Of a stretch of DNA of 64,000 nt, positions 7,854 through 18,211 are shown in pieces. The DNA comes from Micromonospora violae (GTDB lineage Bacteria > Actinomycetota > Actinomycetes > Mycobacteriales > Micromonosporaceae): assembly GCF_004217135.1 (NCBI RefSeq), contig NZ_SHKK01000001.1, positions 6,324,001-6,388,000 of the forward strand, in the 5' to 3' direction. The position numbers and the translations under genes were made by a program. Under the pieces are notes generated by a model, which was not told where the DNA came from, ran no database searches, and saw nothing but the letters and a program-made list of their open reading frames with translations. Positions within the stretch are counted from its first letter, which is position 1, and each line of letters opens with the position of its first letter.

Positions 7854-8867
7854 GTGATCCATTTTCCCGCGCAGCGCCGGGGCCCACTGAGCGCGCTGAG
7901 CCTCCGGCTCGCCGCCGCCCTGGGCCTGGTCTTCGCCGTGGTCGCCGCGGTCTACCTGGGCCGGGACGGCTACCGCGATGTCAATGAGGACGGCCTGACC
8001 CTGCTCGACTGCTTCTACTACGCGGTGGTGTCGCTCTCCACCACCGGCTATGGGGACATCACCCCGGCCACGCCGTCGGCCCGGCTGGTCAACGTCCTCT
8101 TCATCACCCCGGCCCGGGTGCTCTTCCTGATCATCCTGGTCGGCACCACCCTGGAAGTTCTGACCGAGCAGTACCGGACCGGCCGTCGCCTGTCGCGGTG
8201 GAGGAGAGCCGTGAAGGACCACGTCATCATCTGCGGCTACGGCACCAAGGGGCGCAGCGCGGTCTCCGCCCTGATGGAGAACGGTCTGGACCGCTCCCGG
8301 ATCGTGGTGGTGGAGCGCAGCGCGGCCGCCCTGCGGCAGGCCACCTCCGCGGGGCTGGTGGCGATCGAGGGCTCGGCGACCCGTTCCTCGGTGTTGAACG
8401 AGGCGCACGTCAAGAACGCCAAGGCCGTGATCATCGCGACCGACAGCGACGACGCGTCGGTGCTGGTCGCGCTGACGGTACGGCAGCTCACCGCCGGGCA
8501 GGTTCGCATCATCGCGGCGGCGCGGGAGGCGGAGAACGCCCCGCTGCTCAAGCAGAGCGGCGCGCACCATGTGATCGTCTCCTCGGCCACGGCGGGCCGG
8601 CTGCTCGGCCTCTCCACCTCGGCGCCACCGCTGATCGATGTGGTGGAGGATCTGCTCACTCCCGGCCAGGGCATGGCGCTGGCGATGCGGTCCGCGGAGC
8701 GCAGCGAGGTGGGTCGTTCGCCGCGCGAGCTGGACTCGTTGGTGATCGCCCTGGTGCGGCGGGGCAAGGTGGTCACCCTGGCCGACCGGGCCGGCGCGGT
8801 GATCGAGACCGGCGACATGCTGGTGCACGTACGCGACGACCGCCCTCAGTCCAGCACCACCGCCTGA
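7854..8867 (+). CDS. Potassium channel with RCK (TrkA-N) domain
   Basis: A 337-residue two-span K+ channel. The first span is at about residues 17-36, the pore helix and selectivity filter TTGYGD at 63-68, the second span at about 79-100, then a cytosolic RCK domain with the nucleotide-binding motif GYGTKG at 128-133 and an RCK C-terminal part. GTG 7854 lies 11 bases after GAGGGAG; an ATG at 7788 would add a Cys-rich, non-homologous stretch. It lies upstream of, and convergent to, the marR gene. Ligand gating by nucleotide or ions is known for the family and not shown here. Confidence 0.9.
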   Translation: MIHFPAQRRGPLSALSLRLAAALGLVFAVVAAVYLGRDGYRDVNEDGLTLLDCFYYAVVSLSTTGYGDITPATPSARLVNVLFITPARVLFLIILVGTTLEVLTEQYRTGRRLSRWRRAVKDHVIICGYGTKGRSAVSALMENGLDRSRIVVVERSAAALRQATSAGLVAIEGSATRSSVLNEAHVKNAKAVIIATDSDDASVLVALTVRQLTAGQVRIIAAAREAENAPLLKQSGAHHVIVSSATAGRLLGLSTSAPPLIDVVEDLLTPGQGMALAMRSAERSEVGRSPRELDSLVIALVRRGKVVTLADRAGAVIETGDMLVHVRDDRPQSSTTA

Positions 8868-8880
8868 CCTCCCGCTGCCG

Positions 8881-9360
8881 TCAGCAGCTGTCGAGGTCGC
8901 TCTGGAGCGCCTCGGTGCAGATGGTCGGCGACGTATTGGTGGCCCGCCGCAGCAGCTCGTAGAGCGTCTCCCGCTCGGCGGGACCCAGCGCGCTCAGCAC
9001 CTCGTCCTCGGCGCCCGCGAGGGCGCATTCCGCCGCGCTGAGGCGTTTGACCCCGTCGTCGGTGAGGTCGACGACGTGTCGGCGACGGTCCTCGGGTGAG
9101 CGGCGTCGTTCGATCAGATGCTCGGCCTCGAGGTCGTTGAGCAGCCCGACGATGTTCGTGCTGTCCATTTCCAGGACGGTGGCGAGCGCCTGTTGGCTGG
9201 TGCCGCCGCTGTCGCGCAACACGGTGAGCGCGACGAGGTGCCGGGGGCGTAGGCCCAGTGGCGCCAGCACGGACTCCGATCGTAGCCGCATCCGCCGGGC
9301 CAGATGGTCCAGCAGAGCTCCTGAGCGGTGCTCCGAGGGATCAAGCGCCGGGGCGGACAT
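8881..9360 (-). CDS. MarR-family transcriptional regulator
   Basis: A 159-residue winged-helix repressor. The HTH core is at about 50-110 (SQQALATVLEMDSTNIVGLL, then RRSPEDRRRHVVDLTDDG, the MarR wing). It is divergent from an azoreductase gene with 82 bases between the starts, which suggests it controls that gene. Its own ATG lies 7 bases after TAGACT (9368-9373 on the complement), fitting a leaderless transcript. Ligand unknown, though MarR/azoreductase pairs often respond to quinones or electrophiles. Confidence 0.9.
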   Translation of the reverse strand: MSAPALDPSEHRSGALLDHLARRMRLRSESVLAPLGLRPRHLVALTVLRDSGGTSQQALATVLEMDSTNIVGLLNDLEAEHLIERRRSPEDRRRHVVDLTDDGVKRLSAAECALAGAEDEVLSALGPAERETLYELLRRATNTSPTICTEALQSDLDSC

Positions 9361-9397
9361 GTGACCCAGTCTACCGACTCAGCGGAACATCGGCCTG

Positions 9398-9407
9398 CTA
9401 TAAATAG
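9398..9407. promoter_or_regulatory. Palindrome in marR-azoR intergenic region
   Basis: CTAT-AA-ATAG is an inverted repeat in an AT-rich patch, rare in this sequence. It overlaps a TATAAA-like -10 box and lies 36 bases before the azoreductase start, where MarR binding would block transcription. The MarR link is inference. Confidence 0.4.
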
Positions 9408-9442
9408 TTGGTGCTTCACAGACGATTCCTGGAGGAGGAATA

Positions 9443-10087
9443 ATGCATCTGCTGCATATTGATTCGAGCATCCGCGGCGACTGGTCGGTCAGCCGGCGAC
9501 TCACCGCCCGCGCGGTCGAGGCCTGGCGTGCGGCCCACCCCGACGGCACGGTGGCCTACCGGGACCTGGGCGCCGAGCCGCTGCCACACCTGGACGCCGC
9601 AGGCGGCCTGGCGCGGATGACGCCCCCCGACCAGCACACGCCGGAGCAGCGTGACTCCTGGGAGCTCACCGAGCGGCTGGTCAACGAGGTGAAGCAGGCC
9701 GACGTGGTGCTGCTCGGCCTGCCGCTCTACAACTACGGGGCACCCAGCAGCGTCAAGGCGTGGGTCGACCACCTGATCGCGCCCGGCCTCGCGTACGACC
9801 CGACGACCCAGGCGCCCCTGCTCGGCGGTCGCGACTTCGTCGTGGTGGCCACCCGGGGCGGCGGCTACGGCGAGGGCACCCCGCGCAACGGCTGGGACCA
9901 CGCCGAGCCGTGGCTCCCGCACGGTCTGTCGATGACCGGCCTGGAGCCCCGCTTCATCAGCGCCGAACTGACCCTGGCGCCGTCGGTGCCGGCGATGGCC
10001 GAGCTGATCCCGCTGCACGAGGCGAGCCTCGCGGCGGCCGAGAAGGAGATCGACAACCTCTGGACTCCGGCCAACGCCCAGCGCTGA
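9443..10087 (+). CDS. azoR: FMN-dependent NADH-azoreductase
   Basis: A 214-residue flavodoxin-fold quinone/azo reductase. It begins MHLLHIDSSIRGDWSVSRR, the FMN phosphate loop, followed by LLGLPLYNYGAPSSVKAWVD (the family's FMN-binding P-x-Y-N segment) and VVATRGGGYGEGTPRNGWDH. ATG 9443 follows GGAGGAGG by 5-6 bases, a strong site. It would reduce quinones or azo compounds with two electrons in the cytosol. Divergent from marR, and followed by a strong bidirectional terminator. Confidence 0.88.
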   Translation: MHLLHIDSSIRGDWSVSRRLTARAVEAWRAAHPDGTVAYRDLGAEPLPHLDAAGGLARMTPPDQHTPEQRDSWELTERLVNEVKQADVVLLGLPLYNYGAPSSVKAWVDHLIAPGLAYDPTTQAPLLGGRDFVVVATRGGGYGEGTPRNGWDHAEPWLPHGLSMTGLEPRFISAELTLAPSVPAMAELIPLHEASLAAAEKEIDNLWTPANAQR

Positions 10088-10104
10088 ACTGCACCGGTAC
10101 GACG

Positions 10105-10138
10105 AGAGCGGCCGCCCCGAATCGGGGACGGCCGCTCT
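10105..10138. terminator. Bidirectional terminator between azoR and korB
   Basis: AGAGCGGCCG-CCCCG and CGGGG-A-CGGCCGCTCT pair over 15 bp with one bulged A and a 3-4 base loop. It stands between two convergent genes, 18 bases after azoR and 17 before the korB stop, so it can serve both. Confidence 0.85.
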
Positions 10139-10154
10139 TGTCAGTGCGGACGGA

Positions 10155-11181
<1,027 letters not shown>

Positions 11182-11189
<8 letters not shown>

Positions 11190-13029
11190 TCTTCAGCACC
11201 TCTTCCAGCGTCGTCTCCAGCTCGGCGGCGGTGAACGGAAGGCCGCGGACCTGGTTGTAGCTGATCGCGTCGACCAGGTAGCGGGCCCGGATGACGTGGG
11301 CCAACTGGCCCAGGTTCATCTCCGGGATGACCACCTTGTCGTACGAACGCAGCACCTCACCGAGGTTGGCCGGCATCGGGGCCAGGTGCCGCAGGTGCGC
11401 CTGGGCGACGGAGAGGCCGCGCTGGCGTACGCCACGGCACGCCGCGCCGATCGGCCCGTACGTCGAGCCCCAGCCGAGGACCAGCACCCGAGCGTCGCCG
11501 TCCGGATCCTCCACCTCGATGTCCGGAACCGGGATCGTCTCGATCCGGGCCGCCCGGGTGCGCACCATGAAGTCGTGGTTGGCCGGGTCGTAGGAGATGT
11601 CGCCGGTCTTGTCGGCCTTCTCCAGCCCGCCGATCCGGTGCTCCAGGCCCGCCGTGCCAGGGATCGCCCACGGCCGGGCCAGGGTCTCCGGGTCACGCAG
11701 GTAGGGCAGGAAGGTGGTGCCGTCCTCGCCGTTGGGCTCGGTGGCGAACTCGACCCGCAGGTCGGGCAGCGACTCCACGTCGGGCAGCAGCCATGGCTCG
11801 GAACCGTTGGCGACGTAGTTGTCGGACAGCAGGATCACCGGGGTGCGGTAGGTCAGCGCGATCCGGGCCGCCTCCAGCGCCGCGAAGAAGCAGTCCGACG
11901 GGGAACGCGGTGCGATCACCGCGACCGGCGCCTCGCCGTGCCGACCGTAGAGCGCCATGTTGAGGTCGGCCTGCTCGGTCTTGGTCGGCATGCCGGTCGA
12001 CGGGCCGGCGCGCTGCACGTCCACGATCACCAGGGGCAGCTCCAGCGCCACCGCGAGCGAGATCGTCTCGCTCTTGAGCGCCACGCCGGGGCCGCTGGTG
12101 GTGGTCACGCCGAGCGACCCGCCGTAGGAGGCGCCCAGGGCGGCGCCGACGGCGGCGATCTCGTCCTCGGCCTGCATGGTGACAACGCCGAGGCGCTTGT
12201 GCTTGCTCAGCTCGTGCAGGATGTCCGACGCGGGCGTGATCGGGTACGCGCCGAGGAAGACCGGCAGCCCGGAGCGGACCCCGGCGGCCACCAGCCCCAG
12301 CGAGAGTGCGGCGTTGCCGGTGATGTTGCGGTACGTGCCCGGCTTCATCTTCGCCGGCTTGACCTCGTAGCGGACCGCGAAGTCCTCGGTGGTCTCGCCG
12401 AAGTTCCAGCCGGCCTTGAAGGCGGCGACGTTCGCGGCGACCAGCTCCGGACGGGCCGCGAACTTGCGCTCCAGGAAGCGCAGCGTCGACTCGTAGGGCC
12501 GCGAGTACATCCAGGAGAGCAGGCCGAGGGCGAACATGTTCTTCGACCGTTCGGCGTCCTTCTTGGACACCTCGTGGGCGGCGAGCGCGCCGATCGTCAT
12601 CGAGGTCAGCGCCACCGGGTGCACCACGTAGCCGGCCAGCGAGTCGTCGTCCAGCGGGCTGGTCTGGTAACCGACCTTGGCGAGGTTGCGCTTGGTGAAC
12701 TCGTCGGTGTTGACGATGATGTCGGCGCCGCGCGGCAGATCGGCCAGGTTGGCCTTGAGGGCCGCCGGGTTCATCGCCACCAGCACGTTGGGCGCGTCAC
12801 CCGGCGTGAGGATGTCGTAGTCGGCGAAGTGCACCTGGAAGCTCGACACACCCGGCAGCGTGCCGGCGGGGGCCCGGATCTCGGCGGGGAAGTTCGGCAG
12901 CGTGGAGATGTCGTTGCCGAGCTGTGCCGTCTCCGAGGTGAACCGGTCGCCGGTCAACTGCATGCCGTCGCCGGAGTCACCGGCGAACCGGATGACCACC
13001 CGGTCGAGTTGACGGATCTGCTTGGTCAC
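11182..13029 (-). CDS. korA: 2-oxoacid:ferredoxin oxidoreductase, fused gamma-alpha subunit
   Basis: A 615-residue subunit with the gamma domain first (about 1-185; RFAGDSGDGMQLTGDRF) and the alpha pyrimidine-binding and transketolase-C-like domains after it (about 210-600; GAYPITPASDILHELSKH, TSGPGVALKSE). The GTG at 13029 has AAGGTGG upstream. In actinomycetes KorAB gives a CoA- and ferredoxin-linked route through the citrate cycle beside or instead of 2-oxoglutarate dehydrogenase. The 278-base upstream gap holds its promoter; TAGGCT on the complement near 13140 is a possible -10 box. Confidence 0.93.
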
Positions 13030-13270
13030 TGTGCCACCTTCGTTCGCGACTGCGGGGCTTGCCCGGCCACGGAACCTCCTTGACGCAACGCTTCACCGCA
13101 CCGCCCAGGCTGGTCCGGCCGCTGTCGTTCCTCACCTGAGAGCCTACGTCTAAGGGAGCCCTAACCATCCCCGGAGGTCCGCCGACTGGGACCCGATCGC
13201 GACGAGAAATGCCCGTCTTTGCGGTGTTACGCCCCGCCCGCCGTAATTCAGATCACCACCCGGCCGGGTC

Positions 13271-13301
13271 GACCACCCCGGCGCGCGCCGCCGGGGTGGT
13301 C
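13271..13301 (-). terminator. Perfect hairpin after the surface-protein gene
   Basis: GACCACCCCGGCG and CGCCGGGGTGGTC form a 13-bp perfect stem with a 5-base loop, starting 6 bases beyond the stop at 13308. It terminates the gene read from 14783. Confidence 0.8.
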
Positions 13302-13307
13302 CGTCGA

Positions 13308-14783
13308 TCAGTCGGCGGGGTTGGGCGCGGGCCCGCGCGGGGTGCCGCCGAACCGGCGGCGCAACGAGGTCGTGGCCAGGGTGAGAGCCAGCACCACCAG
13401 CAGCGTGGACACCGCGATCAGGATGATCGCGGTGCGCTGCACCGAGGTCAACCCATCGGCTTCGGTCGCGGCACCGGCCGGGAGGAGTACGCCTTGCGAG
13501 CCGGTCGGCGCGGGTGGGGAGACCACCGGCGGGGCCAGGGCGGCCGCAGCGGTGATCCGGAAGCTCATCTGCACCCGCCGGGTTGGCCCGCTGCGTGGCT
13601 GGAGTTGACCGATCAGGGCGCCGGACAACGGCGCTTCCCGCTGGGCCTGCGGCGTCGCCTCCACCGGCAGCTGCACCTCGGTGTTGGTGCCGGCGAGCAC
13701 GAGGCCGGTGTCGCAGCGGGTACGCGTCGGCTCGACCGTCACGCAGCCGAGCGGTGGGGTCGGCACGGTCACCCCGGCCGGCAGGACCACCTCGACCTGG
13801 CCGGAGGCGTCCACCGTGCCGGTGTTGCCCAGCCGGAGCGTGAGGGTGGCGGGGCCGCCGCTGATGTCGAAGGCCACCTCGTCGGCGGCGAGCGCGATCC
13901 CGGGTGCCGGCGGGCCGGGTGGGAAGAGCACCGCGAAACCCTGCTCGTCGGTCACCTCACCGGGGGCGCCCGGCGTGTCCGCGGTGACCTGGACGGAGCC
14001 GCCCAGCGGCATCTGCTTCCAGGCCGTGCCGGCGACCCGCAAGTCGAGCATGGTGCTGAACCGGACGCCCGCCTCGGCCGTCCAGGCCCCGCAGCGGTAC
14101 GCGCCACCGGCGTCGGCGGCGGCGCAGCCCTTCGTGCCGTCGTCGGTCAGCCCGGCGGGCAGCATGTACGAGAGTCGGATCCGTTGGGTGGTGGTGCCGG
14201 TGTTGTGCACCGTGACCTGAAGGGTGACGGCCGTGCTCGCCGCGTTCCAGTACGCCTCGGTGAGGGTCACGTCGCCGGTGCTGACCTGCACGCCCAACGG
14301 GCTCTGCGGTGGCGTCGCCGAACCCGACGCGGGCGGGCGGAACGGCGGGGTCGGGTTGGTCGGCGGGCCCGGTGGTGCCGTCGGGGGCACCGGGCCGGGC
14401 GGTCGGGTGGTGGCGTCGGGCGCGGGCGCGAGGGTGGTCGGCACCGGCGGGATCTCCGGGGCGGTGGTCACCGGTGCCGGTGGTGTCGTCTGCGGCGGTG
14501 GCGCCGTGGTCTCCGGCGCCGGTTCGGTAGGGCCCGGTTCGCCGCCCGGCACCTCGGTCGGGGCGGGCTCCTCCGCCGGTGTGGTCGGGGGCCCCTCCCC
14601 TCCCGGATCGTTGACCGGGTCGCCCGTCGTCACGGTCGGGTCCGCGTCCGGCCCGGCCGCGCCGGCCCAGGCCGGGCCGGCGGCGAGCGCCGCGAGCAGG
14701 CCGAGCGCGAGCGCGGTCGCCAGCAGGGGCGTGGGACGCCGCCGCTGCACCCGGTTACCGGGCGATGCCTTCACGCGGGCCAT
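13308..14783 (-). CDS. Secreted, membrane-anchored surface protein with Ig-like (DUF11-type) domains
   Basis: A 491-residue exported protein. A basic N-terminus and a hydrophobic core (about 18-40) ending in GPAWA form a signal peptide. A Pro/Thr/Ala-rich linker follows (about 45-165), then two beta-sandwich repeats, one at about 170-290 (VTVHNTGTTTQRIRLSYMLP) and one at about 300-410 (LRLGNTGTVDASGQVEVVLP). A C-terminal membrane span lies at about 450-472, with an RRRF tail. No LPXTG is visible. Probably anchored by the C-terminal span with the domains outside. ATG 14783 has GGAGG five bases upstream. No partner or ligand can be named. Confidence 0.75.
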   Translation of the reverse strand: MARVKASPGNRVQRRRPTPLLATALALGLLAALAAGPAWAGAAGPDADPTVTTGDPVNDPGGEGPPTTPAEEPAPTEVPGGEPGPTEPAPETTAPPPQTTPPAPVTTAPEIPPVPTTLAPAPDATTRPPGPVPPTAPPGPPTNPTPPFRPPASGSATPPQSPLGVQVSTGDVTLTEAYWNAASTAVTLQVTVHNTGTTTQRIRLSYMLPAGLTDDGTKGCAAADAGGAYRCGAWTAEAGVRFSTMLDLRVAGTAWKQMPLGGSVQVTADTPGAPGEVTDEQGFAVLFPPGPPAPGIALAADEVAFDISGGPATLTLRLGNTGTVDASGQVEVVLPAGVTVPTPPLGCVTVEPTRTRCDTGLVLAGTNTEVQLPVEATPQAQREAPLSGALIGQLQPRSGPTRRVQMSFRITAAAALAPPVVSPPAPTGSQGVLLPAGAATEADGLTSVQRTAIILIAVSTLLVVLALTLATTSLRRRFGGTPRGPAPNPAD

Positions 14784-14912
14784 CTGTCCTCCGGTGACAT
14801 GGGTGGATGTCCAATGTTCCGTAACAGTTGCCCCAGTGCACTAGTCCCATCTGGAAACAAATCCGTAACGTGTTTGGGACGGCCCGTCCGGGCGGACGGT
14901 AGGCTGCCGACT

Positions 14913-15290
14913 GTGACTGGATACCTGGGCTCGTACGCGACGCTCGGGCTCCTGCTGCTCGCCAGCGTTCTCTTCTTCGTTACGGCGTTCTCGGCCAACC
15001 GGGTGTTACGCCCGGCGCGTCCGGCCGACCCGCCCGGCAAGCGGGCCAGCTACGAGTGCGGGCTCGACCCGGTCGGAGCCGACTGGGCGCAGATGCAGAT
15101 CCGCTACTACGTGTACGCCTACCTGTACGTGCTGTTCGCCGTCGAGGCGGTGTTCCTCTTCCCCTGGGCGGTGGTCTTCGACCGGCCGGGCTTTGGTCTG
15201 GTGACGGTGGTGGAGATGGCGGTGTTCGTGGCGGTGCTCGCGCTCGGCATCCTCTACGCCTGGCGTAGGAACATCCTCCGCTGGACCTGA
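14913..15290 (+). CDS. nuoA: NADH-quinone oxidoreductase subunit A, isolated copy
   Basis: A 125-residue complex I membrane subunit with three spans (about 8-28, 62-82 and 92-112). The family signature YECGLDPVG and the following YYVYAYLYVLFAVEAVFLFPW are intact. GTG 14913 lies 7 bases after TAGGCT, fitting a leaderless start. In most genomes nuoA heads the nuoA-N operon; here it stands alone between a surface-protein gene and folP. It may be a second copy that substitutes in complex I, or a stranded remnant, though it shows no damage. Confidence 0.88.
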   Translation: MTGYLGSYATLGLLLLASVLFFVTAFSANRVLRPARPADPPGKRASYECGLDPVGADWAQMQIRYYVYAYLYVLFAVEAVFLFPWAVVFDRPGFGLVTVVEMAVFVAVLALGILYAWRRNILRWT

Positions 15291-15356
15291 CCGCCGCGAC
15301 TCCGGCGATCGTGTCGGTCCGTCCGGCCGTTCGCGGTCGGTTACGGGGACAACCAG

Positions 15357-16226
15357 TCAGGCCAGTCCCCGGCGGGTCGCCGTGGGCGGGCGGTCACCAC
15401 GGATCGAGGCCACCAGGTCCAGCACCCGGCGCGTCGGGCCGACCTGGTGGGCCCGGAAGACCCGAGCGCCCAACCAGGCCGAGACCGCAGTCGCGGCGAG
15501 CGTCCCCTCCAGCCGCTCGGCCACCGGCAGGCCCAACGTCTCACCGATGAAGTCCTTGTTGGAGAGTGCCACCAGCACCGGCCAGCCGGTTGCGGTCAAC
15601 TCGTCCAGCCGACGGGTGATCTCCAGCGAGTGCCGGGTGTTCTTGCCGAAGTCGTGCGCCGGGTCGATCAGGATGCCGTCGGGGCGTACCCCTGCCGCCA
15701 CCGCTCGCTCGGCGAGCCCGGTCACCGTCGCGACCACGTCGGCGACCACGTCGCTGAAGGCGGCCCGGTGCGGCCTGGTCCGCGGCGTCAGACCGCCGGC
15801 GTGCGAACAGACCAGGCCGGTGCCGGTCTGCGCGGCCACCCGGAGCAACGTCGGGTCCGCGCCCGACCAGGTGTCGTTGAGGAGGTCGGCACCCGCCGCC
15901 ACGGCCTCCGCCGCCACCTCGGCACGCCAGGTGTCGATGGAGATCACCACCTCCGGAAACGCGGCCCGGACGGCGGCGATGGTGTCCACCGTGCGCCGGA
16001 TCTCCTCGGCGACGCTCACGTCCGCGCCGGGGCCGGCCTTCACCCCGCCGATGTCGATGATGCCGGCGCCCTCGTCCACCGCCCGCTCCACCGCGCGCAG
16101 GGCGCTGTCGGCGGCGTAGGTGGCCCCGCGGTCGAAGAACGAGTCCGGTGTGCGGTTGATGATCGCCATCACCACCAGTTCGCCGGGGGCGAACGTGCGC
16201 CCACCCAGCCGAAGCGCCCCGGCCAT
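15357..16226 (-). CDS. folP: Dihydropteroate synthase homologue (FolP2 type)
   Basis: A 289-residue TIM-barrel protein with pterin-binding motifs: MAIINRTPDSFFDRG near residue 20, DIGGVKAGPGADV, ISIDTWRAEVA, and LIDPAHDFGKNTRHSLE. ATG 16226 follows GGAGG by 7 bases. Dihydropteroate synthases join the pterin pyrophosphate to p-aminobenzoate in folate synthesis. The SHAGGLTPRTRPHR segment is of the actinobacterial FolP2 type, a branch whose mycobacterial member appears to lack synthase activity, so the role may differ. No other folate gene adjoins it. Confidence 0.82.
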   Translation of the reverse strand: MAGALRLGGRTFAPGELVVMAIINRTPDSFFDRGATYAADSALRAVERAVDEGAGIIDIGGVKAGPGADVSVAEEIRRTVDTIAAVRAAFPEVVISIDTWRAEVAAEAVAAGADLLNDTWSGADPTLLRVAAQTGTGLVCSHAGGLTPRTRPHRAAFSDVVADVVATVTGLAERAVAAGVRPDGILIDPAHDFGKNTRHSLEITRRLDELTATGWPVLVALSNKDFIGETLGLPVAERLEGTLAATAVSAWLGARVFRAHQVGPTRRVLDLVASIRGDRPPTATRRGLA

Positions 16227-16382
16227 GCCCGCCTCCTGCAAGTTCGCGCCGTCGCCGCCGCGTCGGCCGGTCCCGACGCTAGTCGGTCGCCGGTGCGCGA
16301 CTCCGGCCGGGCGTCGGCACCGATCGTGATCGGGGCGGGTGGCGGGGTCGCTCCGGGCCGGCCGCCATGCCACGATCAGTAC

Positions 16383-17030
16383 ATGGGTCAGCTTCTGCTC
16401 CTCCTGGTCGTGGCGTTAACCGTCGGGGCGGTGATTTTCGGCGTGACGGTGCTGGTCAGCGGCCGTGATCCCGGTCTGGCGCCGGCCGAGCCGGATTCGC
16501 AGGCCGTGGCGTTGCCCGGCACCCGCCCGCTGCGCGAATCCGACGTGGGGGCGGTCCGTTTCGACACCGGGTTGCGCGGGTACCGGATGGACCAGGTCGA
16601 TCAGGCGATGCGCCGCGCCGCCTACGACATCGGTTACAAGTCCGAGCTGATCGGCGTACTGGAGTCGGAGGTCATCGCGTTGCGTGAGGGACGCACCGAC
16701 GATGCGGACGTGCTGCGTCAGGCTCGCGAGCAGTCCGCCAGCCAGGTGACGGGCGCGGCCGCGGCGGAGCCCGGCGAGGCAGCAGAGCCGGACCAGGCGA
16801 CCGAACCGGGTAAGGACGCGCCGCTGGCCGGGGAGGCGAGGCCGGCCCCGGTCGGCTCGACGGCCCCGGACCCGCTGCCCGCCGCCACCTCGTCCCCGGC
16901 GGACTCCGACGGTGTGGCGCCTGCCGTCGCACCCGCCGCCGACGAGTCGGCCGGCCGTGAGCAGACCGCCGGCGCGCCCGCCGACGGCACCGAGCAACGT
17001 GACGCGGTGGCTCGGTCGGAGTCGGCGTGA
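16383..17030 (+). CDS. DivIVA-domain membrane protein
   Basis: A 215-residue protein with one N-terminal membrane span (about 3-27) and a short DivIVA-type segment at about 55-95 (VRFDTGLRGYRMDQVDQAMRRA), where the RGY-x-x-xQVD motif is typical. The rest is a long Ala/Pro/Glu-rich, probably disordered tail. Such proteins are linked to polar growth or septation, but this one is short and its partners are unknown. Its stop overlaps the next start by four bases (GTGA). Confidence 0.75.
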   Translation: MGQLLLLLVVALTVGAVIFGVTVLVSGRDPGLAPAEPDSQAVALPGTRPLRESDVGAVRFDTGLRGYRMDQVDQAMRRAAYDIGYKSELIGVLESEVIALREGRTDDADVLRQAREQSASQVTGAAAAEPGEAAEPDQATEPGKDAPLAGEARPAPVGSTAPDPLPAATSSPADSDGVAPAVAPAADESAGREQTAGAPADGTEQRDAVARSESA

Positions 17031-17524
17031 CCGAGCCGGCGGGCGCCGACGATCTTCGGGAGGCGGCCCAACCCGGTGCCGGTGAGGTGACCGCCACGGT
17101 GATCGTCGACGCCCCGGCGGAGCGGGTCTTCGCCGCGCTGCTCATATGGGAACGTCAGTCCGACTGGATCCCGTTCACCCGGGTCCGGGTGGTCGAGGGC
17201 GACGGGCGCGAGGGCAGCCGGATCGAGGCGGTGACCGCGCTCGGCCGGGCGACGCTGCGTGACGAGATGCGGGTGATCCGGGTCGACGAGCCGTACGAGA
17301 TCGGCGTGGTGCACCACGGCCAGCTGCTGCGCGGCCCGGGGGTGCTGCGCTGCACCCAGTTGGGTCGGGCCCGCACCCAGGTCGTCTGGCACGAGTGGTT
17401 CCACCTGCCGGGCGGGCGGGCCGGTCGACTGGCGTGGCCGGTGCTCTGGCCCGGCTCCAAGCTCGGCCTCACCCAGGCGCTGAAGAGGTTCGCCCGTCTG
17501 GTCGAGCAGGGCCGGCTGCCCTGA
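17027..17524 (+). CDS. SRPBCC (START-like) family protein
   Basis: A 165-residue helix-grip fold protein; VTATVIVDAPAERVFAALL at about 22-40 is the family opening and FHLPGGRAGRLAWPVLWP lies near the C-terminus. Members bind hydrophobic ligands in a deep cavity. GTG 17027 overlaps the stop of the DivIVA-domain gene, so the two are co-translated and may work together. Confidence 0.75.
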   Translation: MTEPAGADDLREAAQPGAGEVTATVIVDAPAERVFAALLIWERQSDWIPFTRVRVVEGDGREGSRIEAVTALGRATLRDEMRVIRVDEPYEIGVVHHGQLLRGPGVLRCTQLGRARTQVVWHEWFHLPGGRAGRLAWPVLWPGSKLGLTQALKRFARLVEQGRLP

Positions 17525-17625
17525 CGGGGTGGCCCGGCGTCGGTTGCCAGCCCGGTGCCCGCAACAGCAGCAGCCGGGCGGCCGGTGGCAATGGGGTGTC
17601 GGTGCGATGCCCTAGCGTGTACGAG

Positions 17626-18207
17626 GTGACTGACCTGGTGATCGGTGCGGACGGGCTGGCCCGCTGCGCCTGGGGGTCGAGCACCCCCGACTACGCCATC
17701 TACCACGACACTGAGTGGGGGCGGCCGCTGCGCGGCGACGACGCGCTCTACGAGCGGATGACGCTGGAGGCGTTCCAGTCCGGGCTGTCCTGGCTGACCA
17801 TCCTGCGCAAGCGCCCGGCGTTCCGGCTGGCCTTCGACGAGTTCCACCTTCCGACCGTCGCCCGCTACGACGACGCCGACGTGACCCGGCTGCTCGCCGA
17901 CGCCGGCATCGTCCGCAACCGGGCCAAGATCGAGGCGGCGATCGCCAACGCCCGCGCCGCACTGGAACTGCCGGAGGGCCTGTCCGCGCTGCTCTGGTCC
18001 TTCGCGCCGGCGCCCCGCCCCGCTCGCCCCACCTCGTTCGCCGAGCTCGCACCGATCACCCCGGAGTCGACGGCGATGGCCAAGGCCCTCAAGAAGCGCG
18101 GCTTCCGGTTCGTCGGCCCGACCACCGCGTACGCGCTGATGCAGGCCACCGGGATGGTCGACGATCACATCGTCGGCTGTCACGTCACCGTCGCACCGGC
18201 GGCGTGA
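17626..18207 (+). CDS. tag: DNA-3-methyladenine glycosylase I
   Basis: A 193-residue base-excision repair enzyme that removes 3-methyladenine. Seen: RCAWGSSTPDYAIYHDTEWG, with the conserved E and W that form the base pocket, then LEAFQSGLSWLTILRKRPAF and VGPTTAYALMQATGMVDDH, and a C-terminal His (GCH) that helps bind zinc in this family. GTG 17626 lies 7 bases after TAGCGT (17613-17618), a leaderless arrangement; a GTG at 17617 is in frame but overlaps that box. Confidence 0.92.
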   Translation: MTDLVIGADGLARCAWGSSTPDYAIYHDTEWGRPLRGDDALYERMTLEAFQSGLSWLTILRKRPAFRLAFDEFHLPTVARYDDADVTRLLADAGIVRNRAKIEAAIANARAALELPEGLSALLWSFAPAPRPARPTSFAELAPITPESTAMAKALKKRGFRFVGPTTAYALMQATGMVDDHIVGCHVTVAPAA

Positions 18208-18211
18208 TGAG

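Noticed and set aside
13130..13170. Iron (DmdR/IdeR) box upstream of korA
   Set aside because: TTAGGGCTCCCTTAG resembles the TTAGGTTAGGCTAACCTAA box only in its first bases and is not a matching palindrome.
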